From the NCBI GenBank assembly GCA_018725275.1, contig QLUC01000081.1, forward strand, positions 1 to 7,224: a stretch of 7,224 nt of DNA, written 5' to 3'. Position numbers and translations under genes: made by a program. The notes under the pieces were generated by a model. It saw nothing but the letters and a program-made list of their open reading frames with translations. It searched no databases and was not told the origin of the DNA. The stretch's first letter is position 1; each line of letters opens with the position of its first letter. Shown one piece after another: positions 1-5,880 of this stretch. The DNA comes from Bacillota bacterium (GTDB lineage: Bacteria; Bacillota; UBA994).

Positions 1-276
1 AATGCTTCCTACGGGCTAAGCATGTGTGCCGAGAGGTCTGCCGTGTTTGCGGCAATATCCGCTGGTGCTCCACGCTCCATCGAGGCGGTGGCTATTGCGG
101 TGGCCATCGGGAGGCCCTCCCCTTGCGGAGCCTGCCGGCAGGTGTTGCGCGAATTTGGGCAAGATTTCCCTGTTTTTCTCGTGGGCGCCGATGGCAAGGT
201 AAACGAGACAAGCCTAGCTAGGTTATTGCCCGACTCATTCGGGCCGGATTCATTGCCGAGGGAGGAAAAGATTTGA
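1..276 (+). CDS. cdd: Cytidine deaminase, 5'-truncated by the window edge
   Basis: Zinc-dependent cytosolic enzyme that hydrolytically deaminates cytidine and deoxycytidine to uridine and deoxyuridine in pyrimidine salvage. The reading frame is open from base 1 and encodes 91 residues before TGA at 274-276. It begins with the substrate-pocket segment N-A-S-Y, followed by the catalytic C-A-E motif (zinc ligand C9, proton-shuttle E11, window numbering) and the P-C-G-A-C motif (zinc ligands C42 and C45). The 33-residue spacing between first and second zinc cysteines equals that in B. subtilis Cdd as I remember it. By that comparison about 44 N-terminal residues lie upstream, for a total near 135. 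The ATG at 22 is internal, because conserved residues precede it. Its last 4 nt overlap the era start, which suggests translational coupling. All three cysteine ligands and the glutamate are present, so it should be active. Confidence 0.95.
   Translation, partial: NASYGLSMCAERSAVFAAISAGAPRSIEAVAIAVAIGRPSPCGACRQVLREFGQDFPVFLVGADGKVNETSLARLLPDSFGPDSLPREEKI
261..265 (+). promoter_or_regulatory. Ribosome binding site of era
   Basis: A GGAGG core lies inside the last codons of cdd, 7 nt before a TTG codon at 273. It supports the non-ATG start of era and the 4-nt TTGA overlap with the cdd stop. Confidence 0.8.
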
Positions 277-1163
277 CTTACCATTCTGGTTTTGTGGCGG
301 TGGTCGGTAGACCAAACGTCGGCAAGTCCACCTTGCTCAATCGGGTTTTGGGCGAAAAAATTCTCATTGTCAGCGACAAACCGCAAACTACCCGTAATAA
401 AATCCGCTGTATCTTTACGGAGGATAACCTGCAGGTGGTATTTCTTGACACCCCGGGCATACATAAACCTCAGCACAAACTAGGCGAGCAGCTTGTGCAA
501 AGTGCGGTCAGCAGTCTAGCCGAAGTTGATCAGGCCTGGTTCGTCGTTGAACCTAGCGGGTCGGTGGGCACGGGCGACCTACACATCTTGGAACTGTTCC
601 CCGACCAAGCCCATATGGTGTTGGTGGTAAATAAAGCGGATACAGCATCGCCCGCCGAGATTACGCGCACCCTCGACGCTTATCTGAGCAAGTACCGTTT
701 CAAAGCCATCTTTGTTGTGTCGGCGATAACCGGGCAGGGGGTAGATGACCTCTTGGCCTACATGCGTTTGAACCTGCCGGAGGGCCCGCAGTACTACCCA
801 AATGACATGATCATCGATCAACCCGAACGTTTTGTGGCGGCTGAGATGGTGAGAGAAAAAATTCTCGAACTCACCCGCGATGAGGTGCCCCATTCCACCG
901 CGGTTGTCATTGAAACCATGGCCGATAAGGGCTCTTTCGTGCATGTTTTAGCCAATATCTATGTCGAGCGTGAATCGCAAAAGGGTATCGTCATTGGCAA
1001 ACAAGGGGCCTTGCTCAAGGCCATCGGCATCGCCGCTCGGCGAGATATGGAAGCGTTGCTTGGTGGACAGGTTCATCTAGAGCTGTGGGTCAAAGTGCGC
1101 AAGGGCTGGCGCAACAAAGTATTAGACCTTAAGCGTTTCGGTTATGAGAAGGAAAGGCGGTGA
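273..1163 (+). CDS. era: GTPase Era, 30S ribosome assembly factor
   Basis: Essential Ras-like GTPase with a C-terminal KH domain that binds the 3' end of 16S rRNA and helps mature the small subunit. The 296 residues match the usual family length of about 300. GTPase motifs in order: G1 GRPNVGKS (12-19), G2 around P-Q-T-T-R (37-41), G3 DTPG (59-62), G4 NKAD (120-123), G5 S-A (150-151). The Era-type linker with Y-Y-P and D-Q-P-E-R-F lies at 174-187. The KH domain occupies roughly 205-283, with its G-K-Q-G loop at 242-245. The TTG start is chosen because GGAGG lies 7 nt upstream and the next residues give the normal short Era N-terminus before the P-loop. It follows cdd with a 4-nt overlap and precedes deoC by 6 nt. 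Cdd-era adjacency is typical of Firmicutes. No key residue is missing. Confidence 0.97.
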   Translation: MTYHSGFVAVVGRPNVGKSTLLNRVLGEKILIVSDKPQTTRNKIRCIFTEDNLQVVFLDTPGIHKPQHKLGEQLVQSAVSSLAEVDQAWFVVEPSGSVGTGDLHILELFPDQAHMVLVVNKADTASPAEITRTLDAYLSKYRFKAIFVVSAITGQGVDDLLAYMRLNLPEGPQYYPNDMIIDQPERFVAAEMVREKILELTRDEVPHSTAVVIETMADKGSFVHVLANIYVERESQKGIVIGKQGALLKAIGIAARRDMEALLGGQVHLELWVKVRKGWRNKVLDLKRFGYEKERR

Positions 1164-1169
1164 GTTCGC

Positions 1170-1841
1170 ATGCTAGCCCAAGAAATAGCTAAATTTATCG
1201 ATCACACCATCCTAAAACCAGAAGCCACGCCCCGGGACATTGAGAGATTGTGTATAGAAGCCAATCAATATGGCTTTGCCGCTGTCTGCGTCAATGCCTG
1301 TCATGTAGAGTTAGTCAAATCATTAGTGCGCGAAGACATTTTAGTAGCCAGCGTGGTCGGTTTTCCTCTCGGGGCCACCACAACATATGCTAAGTGCGAG
1401 GAAACGAAGCGAGCCATCTTAGACGGGGCGAGTGAAATTGACATGGTCATCAACATTGGCTGGGCCAAGGCCGGCCTGTGGCAGAGGGTCGCTCATGATG
1501 TACGGGCTGTCGTCTTAGCCGCCGCGCCGTTTGGCGTCAAGGTTATTCTCGAGACCTCCTTGTTGACCGACGAGGAGAAGGCCTTAGTTTGTTCTTTGGC
1601 GAAAGAGGCGGGGGCAGCTTTTGTTAAGACTTCAACTGGATTTGGTGCGGCAGGTGCTACTCTCGCCGATGTGGCGCTCATGCGCCGTACCGTGGGGGAT
1701 GTTGTTGGGGTAAAGGCCAGCGGCGGCGTGCGCACCTTAGACGCTCTTCTGGCCATGGTGGCTGCCGGGGCCAATCGCATAGGCACGAGTTCCGGGGTCG
1801 ATATAGTGGAGGACAGCCTCGCCCGCAATGCCGCTACTTAG
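1170..1841 (+). CDS. deoC: Deoxyribose-phosphate aldolase
   Basis: Class I (Schiff base) aldolase that cleaves 2-deoxyribose 5-phosphate to acetaldehyde and glyceraldehyde 3-phosphate, the last step of deoxynucleoside catabolism; cytosolic TIM barrel. The 223 residues are the standard length of the shorter bacterial form. Visible signatures are I-D-H-T-I-L-K-P (10-17), the catalytic aspartate D91 in E-I-D-M-V-I-N-I-G, the Schiff-base lysine K153 in F-V-K-T-S-T-G-F, the second active-site lysine K182 in G-V-K-A-S-G-G, and the phosphate-binding G-T-S-S-G (205-209). The ATG at 1170 has an AAAGGCGGTGAG-like ribosome binding site at 1153-1164 overlapping the era stop. The 3' end overlaps recO by 14 nt. 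In B. subtilis deoC sits in a separate nucleoside operon, so its place between era and recO is notable, but it pairs logically with cdd two genes upstream. The enzyme looks intact. Confidence 0.96.
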   Translation: MLAQEIAKFIDHTILKPEATPRDIERLCIEANQYGFAAVCVNACHVELVKSLVREDILVASVVGFPLGATTTYAKCEETKRAILDGASEIDMVINIGWAKAGLWQRVAHDVRAVVLAAAPFGVKVILETSLLTDEEKALVCSLAKEAGAAFVKTSTGFGAAGATLADVALMRRTVGDVVGVKASGGVRTLDALLAMVAAGANRIGTSSGVDIVEDSLARNAAT

Positions 1842-2580
1842 AGGGGAGGGGGTGGTCCTCCGCTCGATGAATCTCGGAGAGTGGGACAGGTTGTTGGTAG
1901 TCTTGACGGTCGGTCTTGGCAAGATAAAGGTGGTGGCGAAGGGGGCGCGAAAAGTACAAAGTCGCTATGCCTCCCTAGCCCAGCCTTTTTCCTACCTGCG
2001 CTTTACTAGTTATCGGGGGAAGACCTTTCACACTTTAAGCCAGGTGGAAGTCATCGAAGGTTTTCGTCCCTTGCGCGACAATCTCGAAAAAATAGCCTAT
2101 GGCCTCTACTTGATGGAACTCGTCGACCTATCGCTCATTGAGGAGCAGGCCCATGACGATATTTTGAGCCTCTTGCTGGCAAGTCTGCACATCCTCTGCC
2201 ACAGTGAGCGCTATGAACTGCTCTTGGCGTTTTTTGAGCTCAGGCTCCTCAGTCGTCTAGGCTTCGCGCTCGATCTTCGGCAATGTGCGGAGTGTGGGGG
2301 ACAGGCTGGGCATAGGCTCCGGCTAAATGCAGGGGGGTTACTCTGTGACCGCTGCAGTCAGGAAGGGGCAGGCCATGGGGCGGTGACGGTGAGTAGCGAG
2401 GCCTTGCGCTTGCTGGTAGCGTTGTGGCAAAGTGACTGGCAAAAAATAGAGACAATGCCTAAGACGCCGGTGGGGGAACGGGAGATGACTTCCCTTCTCG
2501 ACCGCATTGTAAGTTATAGGATTGAAAAGACCCCGGAGAGTTTTAAGTTCTTGGCAGAGATCAGAAGGGGATCGAGGTGA
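1828..2580 (+). CDS. recO: DNA repair protein RecO
   Basis: Recombination mediator of the RecFOR pathway; it binds single-stranded DNA and SSB and helps load RecA at gaps. The 250 residues are close to the B. subtilis length. An N-terminal OB fold (about 1-80) starts with the family pattern G-x-V-L-R-S. A helical region follows, then a zinc-finger-like pair of cysteine couples at C153/C156 and C173/C176, as in many Firmicute RecO proteins. The ATG at 1828 lies inside deoC (14-nt overlap). Its best ribosome binding site, GGAGG at 1808-1812, is 15 nt away, which is long, so coupling to deoC translation is likely. A GTG at 1852 sits after a G-rich run, but starting there would remove the conserved N-terminal strand, so I prefer 1828. 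The downstream regulator gene starts 4 nt after the stop. Confidence 0.93.
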   Translation: MPLLRGEGVVLRSMNLGEWDRLLVVLTVGLGKIKVVAKGARKVQSRYASLAQPFSYLRFTSYRGKTFHTLSQVEVIEGFRPLRDNLEKIAYGLYLMELVDLSLIEEQAHDDILSLLLASLHILCHSERYELLLAFFELRLLSRLGFALDLRQCAECGGQAGHRLRLNAGGLLCDRCSQEGAGHGAVTVSSEALRLLVALWQSDWQKIETMPKTPVGEREMTSLLDRIVSYRIEKTPESFKFLAEIRRGSR

Positions 2581-2581
2581 G
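2574..2581 (+). promoter_or_regulatory. Ribosome binding site of the CcpN-like gene
   Basis: GAGGTGAG overlaps the recO stop codon and lies at standard distance from the ATG at 2585. This decides the start against an in-frame TTG at 2522, which would add 21 unconserved residues and has no good ribosome binding site. Confidence 0.75.
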
Positions 2582-2584
2582 CGT

Positions 2585-3220
2585 ATGCAACTGACTCCTA
2601 GGCAGGGGAGGATTGTAGAACAGGTCAAACATTGCGCGCCCATTACCGCCGAGGACCTCGCCGCCAAGCTTAGCGTGTCGCGCGCCGCTATCCGTGCCGA
2701 TTTGGCGCTGCTCACCATGTCTGGCTACTTGGCTGCGCGCCCCCGGGTAGGGTACACCTACGCCGGCCGGCAAGAAAGTGCAGAACTGCTCGCCCGCCTC
2801 TGCCAGTTAAAAGTGCGCGATGTGCAAGCCATACCCACCATCATCAGGGCCACGAGTTCTCTCTATGACGCGGTGGTGGCCACCTTTGTGGAGGATGCCA
2901 GCACCCTCTTTGTGTTGGACGATGCCGAGCACCTGCTTGGCGCTGTATCGCGCAGCGACCTTCTGCGCAGTGCCATCGGGCAAGTCGATCTAGACAAGGT
3001 GCCGGTCAGCGTCATCATGACGCGAGCCTGCAATCTGGCGACCTTGCAGCCGGATGACCATATTTTTGCCGCGGCACGCAAATTTAGAACGCACGGGTTG
3101 TCAGTGCTTCCGATCGTCAAAGAAGTGGCCACGGCATCGGGGCAAGGCCTAGAAGTGACCGGAATTATTTCTCTAAACACTATAAATGCATTGCTCATCG
3201 AATTAATGGACATGTGCTAG
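2585..3220 (+). CDS. ccpN: Winged-helix, twin-CBS transcriptional regulator (CcpN/YqzB type)
   Basis: Predicted DNA-binding repressor of 211 residues. An N-terminal winged helix (about 1-60) has its helix-turn-helix around 19-40 (A-E-D-L-A-A-K-L-S-V-S-R-A-A-I-R). Two CBS domains follow at about 77-133 and 142-205; such pairs commonly bind adenine nucleotides. This is the architecture of B. subtilis CcpN, which represses gluconeogenic genes (gapB, pckA) when glycolytic substrates are present. The call is strengthened by the next gene, a PDRP: ccpN-yqfL adjacency is conserved in Bacillus and in many Clostridia. The ATG at 2585 is chosen for its GAGGTGAG ribosome binding site. In B. subtilis glyQ and glyS lie between recO and ccpN; here the gap is 4 nt. 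The domain calls are firm. The regulon is inferred from family and context, and in this organism the target could instead be pyruvate,phosphate dikinase or related genes. Confidence 0.85.
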   Translation: MQLTPRQGRIVEQVKHCAPITAEDLAAKLSVSRAAIRADLALLTMSGYLAARPRVGYTYAGRQESAELLARLCQLKVRDVQAIPTIIRATSSLYDAVVATFVEDASTLFVLDDAEHLLGAVSRSDLLRSAIGQVDLDKVPVSVIMTRACNLATLQPDDHIFAAARKFRTHGLSVLPIVKEVATASGQGLEVTGIISLNTINALLIELMDMC

Positions 3221-3225
3221 GAGGG
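3219..3225 (+). promoter_or_regulatory. Ribosome binding site of the PDRP gene
   Basis: AGGAGGG overlaps the stop codon of the upstream regulator and lies 6 nt before a GTG at 3232. It decides the start in favour of 3232; the in-frame GTG at 3214 lies upstream of the ribosome binding site itself. Confidence 0.85.
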
Positions 3226-3231
3226 TTACCT

Positions 3232-4047
3232 GTGGAGAAAAAGAGCGTCCTGTATGTAGTATCCGACTCATTAGGAGAGACAGCCCACCGCGTGGCTCGC
3301 GCCGCGGTCAGTCAGTTTGACAATCATATGGAGTACAAACGCATTTCCTATGTATCCAGCGTCGAGACCTTGGATGAGGTGGTCGAGGAGGCGAGGATCA
3401 ATCGCTCCTTGGTCATCCACACCTTGGTGCTGCCGGAATTGCGCGACTATCTCAATCATCGCTGCATTGAAGCCGGCGTGGGCGTAGTTGATGTGCTTGG
3501 CCCAATGATGGATGGTTTGTCTGCAATAGCGCAGTCTCAGCCTAGACTGCAGCCGGGGCGCATCTACCAGCTCGATGAGGAGTATTATCGCGAAGTCGAA
3601 GCGGTAGAGTTTGCGGTAAAGTACGATGATGGCAAGGACCCGCGCGGTCTGCTCAAGGCAGACATCGTCTTGGTTGGTATCTCACGCACTTCTAAGACGC
3701 CGCTAAGCATGTACTTGGCTCACCGTGGCTACCGCGTGGCCAATGTTCCACTCGTGCCGGAGGTCAAGCCGCCGGAGGAGATCTTTCTCGTTCTGCCTGA
3801 GCGCGTGTATGGGTTAATTATCCGTCCGGACGAATTGCAGTGTATTCGCCAGGAGCGCTTAAAGTCCCTAGGGTTGGCCAGTAACGCCAACTACGCCAGC
3901 TATGAACGCATCAGGGAAGAGCTGCAGTATGGTGAAGGCATTATGCGCAAAATAGGTTGCCGGGTCATCGATGTCACTAAGCGCGCCGTAGAAGAAACCG
4001 CTTCGAAGATAATTGAGTATTATAAGCGCCGGGAGCGTTCGACCTAG
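3232..4047 (+). CDS. yqfL: Pyruvate,phosphate dikinase regulatory protein (kinase/phosphotransferase, YqfL type)
   Basis: Bifunctional enzyme family (DUF299/PDRP). Characterised members inactivate pyruvate,phosphate dikinase or PEP synthase by ADP-dependent phosphorylation of an active-site threonine and reactivate it by phosphate-dependent dephosphorylation. The 271 residues match family length. Signatures are the N-terminal Y-V-V-S-D-S-L-G-E-T-A (8-18), the Y-D-D-G-K-D-P-R-G segment (131-139), and the P-loop-like G-I-S-R-T-S-K-T (149-156) followed by P-L-S-M-Y-L-A. The GTG start at 3232 follows an AGGAGGG site and gives the normal N-terminus. It lies 11 nt after the CcpN-like gene. In B. 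subtilis, which to my knowledge lacks a dikinase, YqfL modulates CcpN action. So the substrate here may be PPDK, PEP synthase, or the CcpN circuit. No ppdK gene is in the window, so the substrate cannot be settled from it. Confidence 0.93.
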   Translation: MEKKSVLYVVSDSLGETAHRVARAAVSQFDNHMEYKRISYVSSVETLDEVVEEARINRSLVIHTLVLPELRDYLNHRCIEAGVGVVDVLGPMMDGLSAIAQSQPRLQPGRIYQLDEEYYREVEAVEFAVKYDDGKDPRGLLKADIVLVGISRTSKTPLSMYLAHRGYRVANVPLVPEVKPPEEIFLVLPERVYGLIIRPDELQCIRQERLKSLGLASNANYASYERIREELQYGEGIMRKIGCRVIDVTKRAVEETASKIIEYYKRRERST

Positions 4048-4065
4048 TCTAAGAAAGGTGGCCGT

Positions 4066-5850
4066 ATGCCTAGCTATCCGAGAGAGTTTGTCGAGCGGGT
4101 GCGTTCAAGCGCCGATATCCTGCAGGTTGTAGGTGAGCAGGTTCGGCTCACTAAGAAAGGGAGAAATTTTTGGGGGTTGTGCCCATTTCATGGGGAAAAG
4201 ACCCCTTCTTTTAGTGTCAGTCAAGAAAAGCAAATGTACTACTGTTTTGGGTGTCAGGCCGGTGGGAATGCCTTAAGTTTTTTGATGGAACATAACAAGA
4301 TGTCTTTTCACGAAGCCGTTGAGAAATTAGCGGAAAGAGTGGGGCTGGAGTTACCCACCAATCAAATCGATGACCAGGAGCTACTCGTTAGGCGACGGGA
4401 GCGAGAGCGTAGTCTTAAGGTCATGGAGTGGGCGACAGCCACCTATCAACGGCAACTGCAGAATGACTCCTTAGGCCGCGAGGCGCGAGAATACCTGAGT
4501 AAGCGGGGATTGTCAACCGATTTGGTGGCCGCACTTAGTCTAGGATACAGCCTGCCGCCTTGGCGGACTCTCCTTGAACGGGCTGAAAAGGACGGCTACA
4601 CCCCCCAAGAACTGCTGCAGTCCGGTTTGGCGGTTCAGGGTGAGAAGGGCCCCTATGACCGTTTTCGCCATCGTTTGATGTTCCCAATACGCAATCGCCA
4701 AGGGCAAGTCATCGCTTTTGGGGGTAGGGTGCTTGACGACTCCCAGCCCAAGTATCTAAATTCGCCTGAAACAGCGCTTTTCCATAAAGGGCAGGAGCTA
4801 TTTGGCCTGGACCGGGCCGGCAAAGTGATTACGAAGGCAGGTTATGCAGTCGTTGTCGAGGGTTATATGGATGCGCTCACCGCATGGCAACATGGCATCG
4901 ACAATGTCGTGGCCTCGCTCGGAACCGCCTTGACCACCGAACAAGTGACGATTCTTAAGCGCTATACCAACTATGTCACTCTCTGTTATGACGCGGATGA
5001 GGCCGGTCAGGCGGCCACACTGCGCGCCATAGAGGTTTTGCGTCGCCTCGGCATGCAGGGTGGCGTCGCCGTCCTAGGCGGCAGTAAGGACCCGGACGAC
5101 TACTTGCGAGTGCATGGTAAAGATGATTTTTTGCAGAGCGTCACAACGGCCGCTCTGCCATTTATCGAGTACCGCATAGAGCAACTTGCCCAAGGGGCAG
5201 ATCAAAACACCCCGGCCAGTCGAGGACTTTTTGCCGCCAGTGTCGCCAAACTGCTCGCCGAAGTGGAGAATGCCGTGGAGCGTGAAGGTTATCTAGACCG
5301 AGCCATGCTCAAATACCATCTGCCGCGGGAGTCTTTTCGGCAGGAGTTGTCCAAAGCCCTGGGTCGACCGGCGACTACGGATAAACTTTCCAAACAGCGG
5401 CATAATATTTCCGGTAAAGAAATTGTTTTACCAAAGGCGGGTTGGCTTAAGGCGGCCCGCACTCTGATGTACCTCATGGCCACCCAGCCAGGGGAGCGGG
5501 TCAGTATCTATCACCGCTGGCGAGATCTTGGCTTTTGTGAAGAAAGGCATCGTCAGTTGGCGACGTGGATGGCAGAGGACCTCACCTTAGCTGAGGACCC
5601 GGTGGCACTGGCACACGAATTGTCGGTTGATTTAAAATCGGAACTTCTTGTTGCGCTAAGTGAACAAACTTTAGAGGAAAACACCATTAGCATGGCGAAT
5701 GAATGTTTTATCGCGATAGAAGAGCATAACCTATCGTTAGAGATAGTGCGCATTGACAGCGCCATCGAGGCAGCCGTCAGTCTCGAAGAGAGAAATTCGT
5801 GGCTTAAAGAGCGCACGGCCACCGTCCTGCGAAAGAAGAAGCTCAGGTAG
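4066..5850 (+). CDS. dnaG: DNA primase
   Basis: Synthesises RNA primers for Okazaki fragments and for replication starts, working with the replicative helicase. The 594 residues are typical for Firmicutes (about 600). An N-terminal CHC2 zinc domain carries ligands C39, H42, C60 and C63. The RNA-polymerase core has the basic motif Y-D-R-F-R-H-R-L-M-F-P-I-R-N-R (197-211) and P-K-Y-L-N-S-P-E-T (228-236). The TOPRIM metal site shows E265 in V-E-G-Y-M-D, D309 and D311 in Y-D-A-D-E-A-G, and K-D-P-D-D (341-345). A less conserved helical C-terminal part (about 460-594) should be the helicase-binding domain. The ATG at 4066 is preceded by AAAGGTGG at 4054-4061. The gene lies 18 nt after yqfL and 30 nt before sigA, the classical macromolecular-synthesis pairing; rpsU is not next to it. 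All catalytic residues seen are intact. Confidence 0.98.
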   Translation: MPSYPREFVERVRSSADILQVVGEQVRLTKKGRNFWGLCPFHGEKTPSFSVSQEKQMYYCFGCQAGGNALSFLMEHNKMSFHEAVEKLAERVGLELPTNQIDDQELLVRRRERERSLKVMEWATATYQRQLQNDSLGREAREYLSKRGLSTDLVAALSLGYSLPPWRTLLERAEKDGYTPQELLQSGLAVQGEKGPYDRFRHRLMFPIRNRQGQVIAFGGRVLDDSQPKYLNSPETALFHKGQELFGLDRAGKVITKAGYAVVVEGYMDALTAWQHGIDNVVASLGTALTTEQVTILKRYTNYVTLCYDADEAGQAATLRAIEVLRRLGMQGGVAVLGGSKDPDDYLRVHGKDDFLQSVTTAALPFIEYRIEQLAQGADQNTPASRGLFAASVAKLLAEVENAVEREGYLDRAMLKYHLPRESFRQELSKALGRPATTDKLSKQRHNISGKEIVLPKAGWLKAARTLMYLMATQPGERVSIYHRWRDLGFCEERHRQLATWMAEDLTLAEDPVALAHELSVDLKSELLVALSEQTLEENTISMANECFIAIEEHNLSLEIVRIDSAIEAAVSLEERNSWLKERTATVLRKKKLR

Positions 5851-5866
5851 AGTAAGTTGCCCAACT

Positions 5867-5873
5867 AGGGGGG
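5867..5873 (+). promoter_or_regulatory. Ribosome binding site of sigA
   Basis: AGGGGGG lies 7 nt before a TTG codon at 5881. It departs from the AGGAGG consensus, and with the TTG start it suggests a modest translation initiation rate for the principal sigma factor. Confidence 0.65.
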
Positions 5874-5880
5874 TTGTTCC

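Noticed and set aside
579..944. Minus-strand open frame of 121 codons opposite era
   Set aside because: It lies wholly antisense to an intact conserved gene, has no recognisable family, and is explained by codon bias on the other strand. The same holds for the minus-strand frames at 9-476, 2338-2718, 2863-3213 and 5955-6335.
2522..2584. TTG at 2522 as an upstream start for the CcpN-like gene
   Set aside because: It would overlap recO by 59 nt, add 21 residues of low-complexity basic sequence, and lacks a good ribosome binding site, while ATG 2585 has GAGGTGAG at the right distance.
3181..3186. TATAAA at the end of the CcpN-like gene as a -10 box for yqfL
   Set aside because: The nearest -35-like hexamer (GTGACC at 3155-3160) is weak and 20 bp away, outside normal spacing.
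3214..3231. GTG at 3214 as the start of yqfL
   Set aside because: The AGGAGGG ribosome binding site lies downstream of it, and the family N-terminus begins at GTG 3232.
5753..5758. Perfect -35-like TTGACA inside the end of dnaG, a possible sigA promoter
   Set aside because: At spacings of 16-18 bp the sequence has no -10 match (for example GTCAGT at 17 bp). An internal sigA promoter may exist, but I cannot support one here.
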